Source of the DNA: Akkermansia muciniphila
GTDB lineage: Bacteria; Verrucomicrobiota; Verrucomicrobiia; Verrucomicrobiales; V1-33
Direction of reading: 5' to 3'
DNA: 54,304 bases
Assembly (NCBI GenBank): GCA_943333275.1
Contig: CALQSQ010000034.1
Location: 1 to 54,304, forward strand
How positions within the stretch are numbered: the stretch's first letter is position 1; the number at the start of each line of letters is the position of its first letter. The notes below the pieces were generated by a model. It saw only the letters and a list, made by a program, of their open reading frames with translations. It had not been told where the DNA came from and ran no database searches. Of this stretch, positions 42,101 to 50,947 are shown in pieces. Both the position numbers and the translations under genes were made by a program.

Positions 42101-44092
42101 TTACTGCGCCAGCGGGGCGAGTTTGTTGGGTGTAAGGCCCTTGCTGGTGGCGAGCCACATTTCAATGCACATGGCGAGCATGGCGAAGACGACGAGGAGC
42201 GGCCAGATTTCGCTTTGAAGATGGTCGGCTTTTACATCGACGGCACCGGCAAGGACGTCGAGTTTGAGGCCGGGGAGGAGTTCCTTGATTTTTTCGGTAT
42301 TGATGACGTCGGGATCGATTTCGGCGACGGGAGGATTGAGGGCGATTTTGCGCTGGCCGCTTTGGTAAATGCCGGCATGCCAGCGCCAGTCCTTCGGAGA
42401 ATCCAGCGCGACGTTGGTCCAAGTTTCAGCGGGGTCGGCGGGTTTCCATTCGCCCACGATTTCCTGGCTGGGTGGACTGAGCCGGCGCGATCCCTGCTGC
42501 AGGGCGCGCTGCACCATGGGCAGGAGGACGAAACCTTCGCCAAGCGAACTCCAGGCGGCTTCCGGCAGCGTGGCGCAGGCGTAAAGATAACCGGACCCAA
42601 TTTTCCGCGACAGCAGGAAGGGCAGGCCATCGGCAAAGGAGGCAGAGAGGTGTGTGGTGGGATCGTTGAGAGCAGGAATTTGGCGTCGAGTGATGTCGAG
42701 CTTGGCGATGGGCAGGGGCGTGCCGTTGTCGGTTTTGGCCAGCAGGCCATCGAGATCATCCCAGGTAGTGACATGGTAGGGGCCTTCGGCAGGGGCGGAT
42801 TCCGCGGCATTCCAGGTGAGGCCGAGCGGACCGGTGGAGGATTCGGAAGGGAGGCAGAAAAGGACCCCGCCGGACTCGACGAACGACTGCATTTCCTTGG
42901 CGACCGAAGCAATGGGAGCCCCGGCCTGCCAGATGACGAGGGCGGCCTCTTTCCAGGGGAGGGCGTTGGTTTGTGTGGTGGCGAAAATTTCCGCGCGGCG
43001 GTCCGGGCGTTTGGCATCGGGAGCGGCGGCTAATTTCAGGCGGCTCATCGAGGGAGAATCGCCCACGACCATGGTGAGCATGGGCACCGAGGGAGCGTAG
43101 GTGAAATAGGCGGTGTGGTCGGCGGTGTTCTCATCGGCAGCGAGACTGACACTGCCGTAGCCGCCGGCGGAATTGCGATTGGGGACATCGAAGGTGATCA
43201 CTTGCCGCTGGGTGGCGGAGGTGAGCGGGATGTCGCTCTGCTGCTTGGTGCCGTCCTCGCGTTGGAGGATGAGGGGGAGATTTCCGGTCAGGCCGGTCGA
43301 TTGAATTTCCAAGGACAAAGCCACCTGACCCTGGTTTTTATCTGTCGGATGGGCGCGCAGTTCCACGCTCCGCAGGGTGAGCGAGGCATTGCTGGTGAGC
43401 GGGGCCGAGAGGTCCAGAACGCGCAGGCGCGTTTCCTGGGGCAGTCCGGCAAACCTCGCCTGGAGGTCCGCCCAGTCCGGACTTTCCGGACGCCAGTTGC
43501 TGGATTGCAGATCGCTGGCGAGCCAGATTTCCGCGCTGCCCGGGGTGTTTTTGATCAGATATTCCAAGGCGGTCAGCAGCATTGCCGGAATGTCCGCTGT
43601 CGAATCCGAGGGACCGGCCATGCTCATGGCGGAAAGGGTGCCGGCATCGGCGATGTCCATGGGCTGACGCAGGGCGTTTTCGATCAGTACGAAATGACTA
43701 CCCTCACTCTGTTTCGCGGCCTGAGCCAGCAGGGACAGGGCATGAGCGCGTTTGGATTCCTGACGGTCGGGGCCGGTGGCTTCCATGCTGGACGAGCGAT
43801 CCAGCAAAATGATCACCGTGTCCGGAGCGCCCCCGGCGGCGGCCCCGAGCCAGCCTCCCGTCAGGGGCCGCGCCATGGCCCAGAGGAAAAAGAGCAGCAG
43901 CAGCATGCGGCTGGCCAGCAGGAGATACTGCCGGATCTTGGCGCGGCGCGTGGCCGCCTTGTTGGCCTTGAAGAGAAACATCATGGCCGCCCACAGGACC
44001 GTTTTATAGCGCAACCGATTGAGCAAATGGATGATCAGCGGCAGCAAAACCGCAGGCAGAGCCCAGAGCATCCAAGGTTGGAGAAATGACAT
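42101..44092 (-). CDS. BatA-type membrane protein with von Willebrand A domain
   Basis: The 663-residue product starts MSFLQPWMLWALPAVLLPLIIHLLNR, of which the first ~20 residues form a helix (quoted here as family mark: L-P-L-I-I-H-L-L-N-R). This is the BatA/aerotolerance-regulator N-terminal domain. A second helix lies at about 58-72 (LLLASRMLLLLFF). The vWA domain begins at about 92 with the metal site DRSSSME (D-x-S-x-S). An Ig-like middle part and a C-terminal membrane helix near the end (LLVVFAMLAMCIEMWLA) follow. Such proteins are encoded with MoxR ATPases and DUF58 proteins and are thought to assemble envelope complexes. Neither partner is in this window, except a DUF4175-like gene on the other strand. 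Confidence 0.8.
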   Translation of the reverse strand: MSFLQPWMLWALPAVLLPLIIHLLNRLRYKTVLWAAMMFLFKANKAATRRAKIRQYLLLASRMLLLLFFLWAMARPLTGGWLGAAAGGAPDTVIILLDRSSSMEATGPDRQESKRAHALSLLAQAAKQSEGSHFVLIENALRQPMDIADAGTLSAMSMAGPSDSTADIPAMLLTALEYLIKNTPGSAEIWLASDLQSSNWRPESPDWADLQARFAGLPQETRLRVLDLSAPLTSNASLTLRSVELRAHPTDKNQGQVALSLEIQSTGLTGNLPLILQREDGTKQQSDIPLTSATQRQVITFDVPNRNSAGGYGSVSLAADENTADHTAYFTYAPSVPMLTMVVGDSPSMSRLKLAAAPDAKRPDRRAEIFATTQTNALPWKEAALVIWQAGAPIASVAKEMQSFVESGGVLFCLPSESSTGPLGLTWNAAESAPAEGPYHVTTWDDLDGLLAKTDNGTPLPIAKLDITRRQIPALNDPTTHLSASFADGLPFLLSRKIGSGYLYACATLPEAAWSSLGEGFVLLPMVQRALQQGSRRLSPPSQEIVGEWKPADPAETWTNVALDSPKDWRWHAGIYQSGQRKIALNPPVAEIDPDVINTEKIKELLPGLKLDVLAGAVDVKADHLQSEIWPLLVVFAMLAMCIEMWLATSKGLTPNKLAPLAQ

Positions 44093-44191
44093 GACGGAGA
44101 GGAGGCGCGACCGGTGACTACGACCACTCCGCTGAGATGGCGTGGTTGGCGGCGAAAGTCAAGACCGCGTCAAATTTCCGAACGGATCAAT

Positions 44192-44815
44192 TTACCGGTG
44201 CCAGAACAAAAATCTCGTGAGCAGGTAAAGGATCAACAGGATGAGGTGAAAGCGTGTCAGGCCGGTGCTTTCAAAATTCATGCGGTCACGGATGCGCCGG
44301 GCCTGCTCCCGCACCATGACGGCGGCCCCGCGTCCGGTCATCCGGATGACGGGAGGTTTGCGGCCCGGTGCGCGGTCGCTGATACTGATGCGGTTGGACA
44401 TGACTTCCTGATTGTCGAGCCAGAGGCGCTGGCAACCGCGGCAGATTTCCAGTTCCACCTCCCGTCCCTGATAGGGAATGAGCACGGCGGTCATGTCCCG
44501 GCGGCACTCCGGGCAGCCTGTCTGCCAGCGTGGGGCGGCGGGTTGCTCCATGGCGGTCATCCAGATTTCGTTGGCGTGCAGGCACGGAATCATTTTTCGA
44601 AATTGACTGAAATTGAGCGATTGCCCGCCACAGGCTCCGCACACCCACGCGATGCCTGTTTCGTGCTTTTTGGGCGCGAGCGACCTGGCACAGCGAGGGC
44701 AAACGGGCTGGGGGCCATGCGGTGGCGGAGTATTTTTCCCACGCAAGGGAACCGTCAGACCATGGTTCGGAGTGAATTCAGGTGGAGAATTGTCATCTGG
44801 GGGAATGGATCCCAT
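44192..44815 (-). CDS. Zinc-ribbon (TFIIB-type) protein with C-terminal membrane helix
   Basis: The 207-residue product carries four Cys-x-x-Cys knuckles: CPRC and CGAC in the first half, CPEC and CRGC in the second. The second pair (CPECRRDM, then LEICRGCQRLWLDNQE) matches the zf-TFIIB-type ribbon found at the N-terminus of some rhomboid-like proteins. A hydrophobic tail (about 190-204, FHLILLILYLLTRFLFW) anchors it. No enzyme domain is present. Role unknown. The start among upstream Met codons is uncertain. Confidence 0.65.
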   Translation of the reverse strand: MGSIPPDDNSPPEFTPNHGLTVPLRGKNTPPPHGPQPVCPRCARSLAPKKHETGIAWVCGACGGQSLNFSQFRKMIPCLHANEIWMTAMEQPAAPRWQTGCPECRRDMTAVLIPYQGREVELEICRGCQRLWLDNQEVMSNRISISDRAPGRKPPVIRMTGRGAAVMVREQARRIRDRMNFESTGLTRFHLILLILYLLTRFLFWHR

Positions 44816-44953
44816 CGGTGAATGGCGCGCGGCGCTTGGGGACCGCTAAGGCCGCGCCGGGAAACGGGCAAATACAAATCAGCCGCCGAATTGTTCCGAT
44901 AAACCGTTCCTGGGCGTGCGTTGGATTTCGCATTGTCATTGCGGACAATCGCC

Positions 44954-46075
44954 ATGATGCTTCCCCCGTTCCTCAGACCCATGATTTCCCCGACCCCATC
45001 GCCCGGACCCTTCCGATTCGATCCCGCCAACACTTTTCTCCAGCCGCTCGTCAGCAAACTCCACAAGCACCCCAAGCGCGTGGTGTTTCCGGATGGAAAT
45101 GATGCACGGGTGCTGCGCGTGGCGGCGGAACTGGTGCGGCTGGAGTGCGTCTCCCCGATCCTGATTGGGAAACGGCGCGATATCGAGCACACGGCGGCGG
45201 CGGAGGGCATTTCCATGGAATTCATCGGCGTGGTGCAGCCGGAGGACAGCAGCGATTTTCAGGCCTATTGCGAACGTTACCGGCGTTCGGAACGCGTGCG
45301 GCGGCGGATCATTCGCGCCCCGGAGGAAACGATGGCGATGCCGCAATATTTCGCGGCGATGATGGTGCAATATGGTGCCGCGGATGCGGTGGTGGGCGGC
45401 AACCTGATGCTGCCCGCGGCGTTCTTTCGTGCGCTGTTTCATCTCATCAAACGCAAGCCTCATCTGGACAGCGTCACCAGTTGCATGGCGGTGCGGCTCC
45501 CGCAGCGCCCGGATCTGGGTCAGGACGGCGTGATCTTTCTGGCCGACTGCGCGGTCATCCCCTCGCCGACCGTGGGCCAGCTCGCCTCCATCGCCGTGGA
45601 AACCTCCCGCGTGGCCGGTCCCCTGCTGCACGACCGTCCGCGGGTGGCCATGATCAGTTTTTCCACCAAGGGCAGTGCCAGCAATCTTTCCACGCACAAG
45701 ATGCAGGCCGCCACGCAGATGGCCCGGCTGCGTGCCGGGGGGCAATTGGTGGCCATGGATGTGGACGGCGAGTTGCAACTGGATACCGCCCTGATTCCGG
45801 CGGCCGCGGAGCGCAAATGCCCCGTCAGTCTGGTTGCGGGCCGGGCCAATGTGCTGGTTTTCCCCGATCTCAATTCCAGCCACGTCGCCTACAAGATGCT
45901 GCAGTATCTTGCGGGTGCGGAATGCTACGGCCAGATGTTGCTGGGCCTGGTGCGGCCCGCCGTGCATGTCAGCCGGGTGGCGGATGAACTGACCATTTTC
46001 GGGGCCGCCGTGTGTGCCGCGCACCAGGCCATTTCTTACCGCGATCTCATCAACGAGGAAGCTTGGGACGTGTGA
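44954..46075 (+). CDS. pta: Phosphate acetyltransferase (phosphotransacetylase)
   Basis: Pta interconverts acetyl-CoA and acetyl phosphate. The product (373 residues from 44954) has family segments KRVVFPDGNDARVLRVA (about 42), DAVVGGNLMLPAAFFRA near 145, SFSTKGSASNL near 226, and NVLVFPDLNSSHVAYKMLQ near 297. It is a short Pta without the N-terminal DRTGG domain, like the ~330-residue bacterial type, though it also resembles phosphate butyryltransferases; the VFPDLN segment favours Pta. Several Met codons precede the conserved region (44954, 44957, 44981); the first residues are Pro-rich and probably not part of the fold. No ackA is nearby. Confidence 0.85.
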   Translation: MMLPPFLRPMISPTPSPGPFRFDPANTFLQPLVSKLHKHPKRVVFPDGNDARVLRVAAELVRLECVSPILIGKRRDIEHTAAAEGISMEFIGVVQPEDSSDFQAYCERYRRSERVRRRIIRAPEETMAMPQYFAAMMVQYGAADAVVGGNLMLPAAFFRALFHLIKRKPHLDSVTSCMAVRLPQRPDLGQDGVIFLADCAVIPSPTVGQLASIAVETSRVAGPLLHDRPRVAMISFSTKGSASNLSTHKMQAATQMARLRAGGQLVAMDVDGELQLDTALIPAAAERKCPVSLVAGRANVLVFPDLNSSHVAYKMLQYLAGAECYGQMLLGLVRPAVHVSRVADELTIFGAAVCAAHQAISYRDLINEEAWDV

Positions 46076-46155
46076 GGGCGCGAGACGGGTGTCAGGAAAT
46101 TTCATTGCTGGAAAAGGACTTCCTGCACTAGGGTGGGTGCCGAATCCCGCGCGCC

Positions 46156-46608
46156 ATGTCCGATCCTTCACCCTCCCCCCCCGCTCCCCGTATCAGCATT
46201 CCCGCCTATGCCATGGCACTGGCCCAGGTGGCCAGTCTCCGCTCCGAGGATCCATTTCGCAAGGTGGGTGCGGTGGCGATCGACCATGCCAATCGCGTCA
46301 TCGGCACGGCCTACAATGGCCTGGCGCCGGGCTTCAATCCTCCGCCGGGATTCTGGGATGACCGGGACCAGCGCCAGAAATACATGCTTCACGCCGAGGT
46401 GAATCTTTGCAGTCTGTTCACGCGGGGGGCTGTGAAGATTGTCGCCGTCACCACCAAGCCCTGCACCGCCTGCATGCAGATGCTCTGCGCCTACAGCATC
46501 AGGGAAATTTATTATCGGGACGATTACGACAAGTCCGATGCGGATGCGATCGCGAACATCTATGGTGTCCGCCTGCAGCAGCTGACGGATTATCCGCACA
46601 CCATTTAA
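46156..46608 (+). CDS. Deoxycytidylate/cytidine-deaminase-fold zinc enzyme (dCMP deaminase-like)
   Basis: The 150-residue product has the zinc and catalytic motifs HAEVNL (about 76, His ligand and proton-shuttle Glu) and PCTACMQML (Cys ligands) with the spacing of the deaminase fold. The front part (AQVASLRSEDPFRKVGAVAID split by a turn) and the end (YGVRLQQL) fit dCMP deaminases or close relatives that act on free pyrimidine nucleotides. Exact substrate cannot be told. The start codon is at 46156. It lies 19 bases before the next gene on the same strand. Confidence 0.8.
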   Translation: MSDPSPSPPAPRISIPAYAMALAQVASLRSEDPFRKVGAVAIDHANRVIGTAYNGLAPGFNPPPGFWDDRDQRQKYMLHAEVNLCSLFTRGAVKIVAVTTKPCTACMQMLCAYSIREIYYRDDYDKSDADAIANIYGVRLQQLTDYPHTI

Positions 46609-46627
46609 AAATCCCCCCAAGGAATTC

Positions 46628-47167
46628 ATGACCGCCCCCCCCATCACCTCCCCAAAATCCCCGCGCGCCAGCGTGGGCGCGCGCCTGCTGCTCTCCGCCG
46701 TCGGCCTCCTGCTGGCTGCCGCTGGCATTGCCTTTACGCTTTTTCTGCACCGCGCCTATGAACGTGCTTCCGAGCCCTATACCTGGACCGAGACCGCGTG
46801 CGTGATCCGTAATTCCACCGTGGAGGAAGTCAGGGAAACGCTCAGTGATCCCGTGCAATACGCGCCGACCATTCTTTACAATTACCTGATGGATGATGTC
46901 TCACATGAGAGCACCCGCATCCGCAGAGTGCCGGGGCAGACGTTCAAGGACCGGGCGCAGGCGGAGGCGATCGTCGCCAAATATCCCACGGGCCAGGGAG
47001 CGGTCTGTTACGTCAATCCCAACAACCCCGAGGAGGTCATCCTCATGCGGGACACCCGGTCCTCCATCTACACGATTTGGTTTCCCCTGCTCTTTGTCGT
47101 GGGCGGACTGGGCATGGTGATCAATATCTGGTGGCCGCAGGCGAAGGATGAAGAAAATGTCTCCTGA
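46628..47167 (+). CDS. DUF3592-type two-helix membrane protein
   Basis: The 179-residue product has one hydrophobic helix near 18-38 (LLLSAVGLLLAAAGIAFTLFL, cited for position) and another close to the C-terminus (FPLLFVVGGLGMVINIWW). A soluble loop between them contains WTETACVIRNS, TYLM-like strand patterns and YPTGQGAVCYVNPNNPEEVIL. The last of these is the DUF3592 signature (Y-P-x-G-x-x-V-x-V-x-Y-N-P). Function unknown. Its end overlaps the downstream hydrolase gene by up to 20 bases, so expression is coupled. Confidence 0.75.
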   Translation: MTAPPITSPKSPRASVGARLLLSAVGLLLAAAGIAFTLFLHRAYERASEPYTWTETACVIRNSTVEEVRETLSDPVQYAPTILYNYLMDDVSHESTRIRRVPGQTFKDRAQAEAIVAKYPTGQGAVCYVNPNNPEEVILMRDTRSSIYTIWFPLLFVVGGLGMVINIWWPQAKDEENVS

Positions 47168-47942
47168 TTTCGAACTGACATTTCTGGGCACGGGCACTTC
47201 CGTTGGCGTGCCGATGATAGCCTGTGCTTGCGAGGTCTGCCATTCCGCGGATCCCCGGGACAGGCGCGACCGGTGTTCCATTTACCTGCGCACCCCGGAG
47301 GCTGCCTGGGTGGTGGACACCGGCGCGGATTTCCGTCACCAATGCCTGCGCGAAAACATCCGTCACCTGGATGCCGCGCTCATCACCCATGAACACACCG
47401 ACCACATCATGGGTTTCGATGACCTGCGCCGGTTCACTTTCGGAGAGGATGCCCTGATGCCCGTCCACGCCACCGCCCCGACGCTGGCCGCGCTGCAAAA
47501 GGCCTTCGGTTTTGCCTTCGACGGCACCAATCGTTACCCCGGATATTTCAAACCCGATCCCAAACCCATCGAGGGCCCATTCTGGATTGGAGAAACGCAG
47601 GTCACGCCGCTGCCGGTGCTGCATGGAAAGGTGGACACGATTGGTTTTCTGTTCACACGCGGAGGCCGTAAGCGACTCGCCTACATCAGTGACGTAAAAA
47701 TCATCCCCGATGAAACCATGGCGCTGATGCAGGGAGTGGAAACGCTCGTCGTGGACTGCCTTCGTCACCGTCCCATCCACACGCATTTCATCGTGGAGGA
47801 ATCGTTGGCCGCTGCGGCGGCTTCCGGGGCCCGACGCACCTATTTCACTCACCTCTGCCACGAACTGGGCCACGCTGAATTCGAAGCCACGCTGCCGCCC
47901 GAAATTAGGGTCGCTTACGACGGGCTCCGACTCTCGATTTAG
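47148..47942 (+). CDS. PhnP-like metallo-beta-lactamase-fold hydrolase
   Basis: The 264-residue product has the metal motif HEHTDHIMGFDDLRRF at about 83 (HxHxDH), LTFLGTGTSVGVPMIAC at the start with a Cys-rich loop (CACEVCHSADPRDRRDRCSI), VLHGK near 160, and SDV near 181. This matches PhnP/GPMC-type cyclic phosphodiesterases of the metallo-beta-lactamase fold. The Cys cluster could hold an extra zinc, as in PhnP. Substrate is unknown, and no C-P lyase genes are nearby. Translation may begin at 47148 or at 47157, the latter with an AAGGA ahead of it. Confidence 0.8.
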   Translation: MKKMSPDFELTFLGTGTSVGVPMIACACEVCHSADPRDRRDRCSIYLRTPEAAWVVDTGADFRHQCLRENIRHLDAALITHEHTDHIMGFDDLRRFTFGEDALMPVHATAPTLAALQKAFGFAFDGTNRYPGYFKPDPKPIEGPFWIGETQVTPLPVLHGKVDTIGFLFTRGGRKRLAYISDVKIIPDETMALMQGVETLVVDCLRHRPIHTHFIVEESLAAAAASGARRTYFTHLCHELGHAEFEATLPPEIRVAYDGLRLSI

Positions 47943-50206
47943 CCGGGCTTGACGCCGGCGCCCGTGGGAGCGCTGTGGCCGAAGAGCAGGCGCAGGCTGT
48001 TAAGACAAACTACGACGGTGCTGCCTTCGTGAGCCATCACGCCAAGCGTCAGCGGCACCTTGCCGGTGAGCGCGGCCAGCACCATCAGAAGAACCGTGCC
48101 AAGCGCCACCGTCAGATTCTGGTGGATGATGCGGCGCGCTCGGTGGCTGAGGTCGAGCGCTTCGGCAAATTTATCAATGCGGTCATTCATGAGCGCGAGG
48201 TCGGACTGTTCCAGAGCGGCATCGCTGCCGCGCCCACCCATGGCCACGCTGACGTAGGCGGCCGCGAGGCTGGGAGCATCGTTGACGCCATCGCCGATCA
48301 TGGCGACCTTGTGCCCGGCTTTGCCGAGATCGGAAATAATTTGCAACTTGTCCTCGGGACTCAGTCCGGCGCGGAATTCATCGATGCCAATTTCCTTCGC
48401 CACCACCTCGGCAGCGGAACGCCGGTCACCGGTGAGCATGAGTGAGGTGAGTTTTCGATGACGCAGCAAGTCCATCACCGCCCTGGATTCCGGACGCAAG
48501 CCATCGCGAAGCAAAATGCGGCCGAGCAGATTGTCTTGGACCAGCCAGACTTCGGTGTCTGCCACGGGGGCATCAGGCAGCGAGGCGACGAAAGCAGCAA
48601 AGTCTCCCTGCTGCAGGAGTTCGCGGCGGCCCAGATAGGTTAGTTTCCCGGCGATTTTTCCCCGCAGTCCCTTGCCGGTGAGTGAGGAAAAATCTGCGAG
48701 TGGCAGACTCTCCATGCCCTTGCTTTTGGCGTGGGCCGCGATGGCCCGGGCCAGAGGATGATTGGACTGACTTTCCAGCGTCAGGGCGAGTTGGAGCACT
48801 TCGGATTCGCGGCCGGGCGGGAAACTTTCCACCGCCTGAACCCGTGGTTCGCCGGTGGTCAGCGTGCCGGTCTTGTCCATGGCCACGGTATCAATCTCCG
48901 CCAGTTTTTCGATCGCCGCACCTCCCCGGAATAGGATACCCCGTCGTGCGCCACTGGCGATGGCTGCGAGGATGGCGCTGGGGATGCTCAGGACGAGCGC
49001 GCAGGGGCTCGCGACCACGAGCAGCGTCATCGCCTGATAGAAGGCGGACTTGGTGCCTTCGGTATTGTGAAAAGGAGGAATTTTAAATCCCAGCCACCAG
49101 ACGAAAAACATCACGGCCGTCAGCCCGAGAATGCCGAGAGTGTAGCTCGTGCCAAAGCGGTCGGTGAAGCGCTGGCTGGGCGCGCGCATGTGCTGGGCAT
49201 CGCGGATCAGCGTGATGATGCGGGCGAGCGCCGATTCCTTGGCCAGCCTTGTGACGCGGATGGTGGCCAGTCCCCAGAGGTTAAGGGTGCCGCTGAGCAC
49301 GTTGTCTCCGGGAGCCTTTTCCACGGGCACGCTTTCACCTGTGAGATTCGATTCATCCGCCGCCGTCTGGCCGGTCAGGATTTCCCCATCCGCAGGATAA
49401 ATTTCATCCGGCTTCACGAGAATGGAATCACCCGGACGCAGTAGGGAAACCAAACGCGGCGAGGTGCTGCCATCCGGCAAAACCAGGTTGGCCACTTTCG
49501 GCGCCCCCTTGGTGAGGGCGTTGATTTCCCGGTGGGTGCGATGCAGCGCATAGTGCTCCATGGCCCCGGACGCGGAGAATAGAAACAGCAGTAATCCCCC
49601 CTCCGTCCACGCTCCAATGGCCACGGCTCCCACGGCCACCGCCAGCATCAGAAAATGCACATCCAGTCGCTTCTCCTTCATGTTCTCCCAGGCATCCTTC
49701 GCGGCATCCCATCCGCCACTTACAAGGGCGATGACATAAAGCAGCTGGACGATCCAGGAAGGCACACTGCTGTGCGTTTCCAACAGATAGCCCACCAGCA
49801 GACAGACCCCGCACGTGGTCGCCTGCACCGCCATGAATTTCCATTCCTCACTGCTTTGCTCCTCGATTTCATCAGGCTCCGGCCAGGAGTAATCCCGCCA
49901 TTGCCAGAGGCGCGGAGCGGTCGGGCAGCTGGGTTTTTCCAGCACGGTTTTTTCCTGGACCGATTTTAGCAGCACTCCTCCGGGGGCCACAGAGGTGCTG
50001 TCGACCTTGAGCGATTCGTCATGCAGCGAATTCAGGACGGCGGTCAATCTTTCCTGCAGTTCGGCAGTATCGACATGACCGATGGTCGCCAGGGACACGC
50101 TCCGTTTTTCCGGATTGAGCATGATGGCTTCCACGCCCTGCTCCTGACGGAGAAATTCCGCCAGTGTGGCGATCCAGACGGGCGAGGAGTCTTGGGGGGA
50201 ATTCAA
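47939..50206 (-). CDS. P1B-4-type heavy-metal-transporting ATPase (Co/Fe/Zn efflux type)
   Basis: This 755-residue metal pump has the phosphorylation motif DKTGT at about 443, the TGES actuator motif near 293, the SNHPLARA segment, and GDGVNDAP near the end. In the sixth helix it has SPCALV (about 398) instead of CPC, and near the C-terminus HEGSTVVVCLNSLRL. SPC plus HEGxT is the mark of subgroup P1B-4 (CoaT, CtpD, PfeT), reported to export Co2+, Fe2+ or Zn2+. The N-terminal ~70 residues have a ferredoxin-like HMA pattern but no Cys-x-x-Cys. The His-rich tail of other groups is absent. Its stop overlaps the hydrolase gene's stop by four bases. Confidence 0.9.
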   Translation of the reverse strand: MNSPQDSSPVWIATLAEFLRQEQGVEAIMLNPEKRSVSLATIGHVDTAELQERLTAVLNSLHDESLKVDSTSVAPGGVLLKSVQEKTVLEKPSCPTAPRLWQWRDYSWPEPDEIEEQSSEEWKFMAVQATTCGVCLLVGYLLETHSSVPSWIVQLLYVIALVSGGWDAAKDAWENMKEKRLDVHFLMLAVAVGAVAIGAWTEGGLLLFLFSASGAMEHYALHRTHREINALTKGAPKVANLVLPDGSTSPRLVSLLRPGDSILVKPDEIYPADGEILTGQTAADESNLTGESVPVEKAPGDNVLSGTLNLWGLATIRVTRLAKESALARIITLIRDAQHMRAPSQRFTDRFGTSYTLGILGLTAVMFFVWWLGFKIPPFHNTEGTKSAFYQAMTLLVVASPCALVLSIPSAILAAIASGARRGILFRGGAAIEKLAEIDTVAMDKTGTLTTGEPRVQAVESFPPGRESEVLQLALTLESQSNHPLARAIAAHAKSKGMESLPLADFSSLTGKGLRGKIAGKLTYLGRRELLQQGDFAAFVASLPDAPVADTEVWLVQDNLLGRILLRDGLRPESRAVMDLLRHRKLTSLMLTGDRRSAAEVVAKEIGIDEFRAGLSPEDKLQIISDLGKAGHKVAMIGDGVNDAPSLAAAYVSVAMGGRGSDAALEQSDLALMNDRIDKFAEALDLSHRARRIIHQNLTVALGTVLLMVLAALTGKVPLTLGVMAHEGSTVVVCLNSLRLLFGHSAPTGAGVKPG

Positions 50207-50236
50207 GGGGGTGGGGGATCGGAACTCGCCGCAGTC

Positions 50237-50893
50237 TTAAGGCTGCCGGGCGGGTTCGGCCGGCTTATCGGCCAACTGTCGCTCCGCCATCACACCGCGA
50301 ATCCAGGTAATCAGGCTCTGCCCCTCATGGTCCTGCGAATGACGGGCCCAAGCTCCGCCGGCAAAGGACAGCAGGGAAAGTCCGGCGAGGACAAAGATCG
50401 CGAAACATCCATCCGTGGCCGTATACATCTGCCCGCCGCCGCCCTGTCCGGGAGCCGCGCGGGCGATGGGGAATGGTTGACGACCCGGCACTGGATTGTG
50501 AACTCCGGGAGCCTGACGCCCGGGTGCCGCGCGGGGCTTGGAGGGCTCGGGGCGCTGGGTTTCGTAAATTTGCGTGGGCTGATCCTCCAGTGGGGCCGGG
50601 GTAAATTCCGATTCATAAACGGCCTGGATGTCCCCGAACATCAGCGCATCCCCGTCTCGAAGAATCGAAGTCTGGATTACCGCCTGATTGATGCGCGTCT
50701 TGTTGGTGGAATCCAAATCCGTGATCACAAAATCCCCGCTGTCGCTCTGTTTCAAGACTGCATGGTGATTCGAACTGGAGCCCCCCGGCAGCACGATGTC
50801 GTTGTTCTCGGAACGCCCGACGGTGAAATTTCGTCCATTTAGGCCGTATTTGACCGTGGTTCCGTCGGGGTTGGTGATAATGAGTTTCGGCAT
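50237..50893 (-). CDS. FHA-domain protein with one membrane helix
   Basis: The 218-residue product begins MPKLIITNPDGTTVKYGL and has an apparently functional FHA domain: GRSENNDIVLPG (about 25), SSSNHHAVL, and DLDSTNKTRIN (Arg, Ser, His and Asn of the phosphothreonine site are all kept). A Pro/Arg-rich linker leads to one helix at about 160-178 (CFAIFVLAGLSLLSFAGG). Unlike the large FHA protein at 2736, this one can be expected to bind phosphothreonine. No Ser/Thr kinase is adjacent. The ATG at 50893 precedes the first strand; an upstream frame to 50944 adds a His/Arg stretch. Confidence 0.8.
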   Translation of the reverse strand: MPKLIITNPDGTTVKYGLNGRNFTVGRSENNDIVLPGGSSSNHHAVLKQSDSGDFVITDLDSTNKTRINQAVIQTSILRDGDALMFGDIQAVYESEFTPAPLEDQPTQIYETQRPEPSKPRAAPGRQAPGVHNPVPGRQPFPIARAAPGQGGGGQMYTATDGCFAIFVLAGLSLLSFAGGAWARHSQDHEGQSLITWIRGVMAERQLADKPAEPARQP

Positions 50894-50947
50894 GGCAGGA
50901 TGTGGGTGCAGCCCCCTATTGCCATGAGTTCGCCCCGCTGGCAAGTC

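Noticed and set aside
44936..46171. Open minus-strand frame of 411 codons opposite pta
   Set aside because: pta on the plus strand has clear conserved motifs; the antisense product is rich in His, Arg and Gly without domain pattern.
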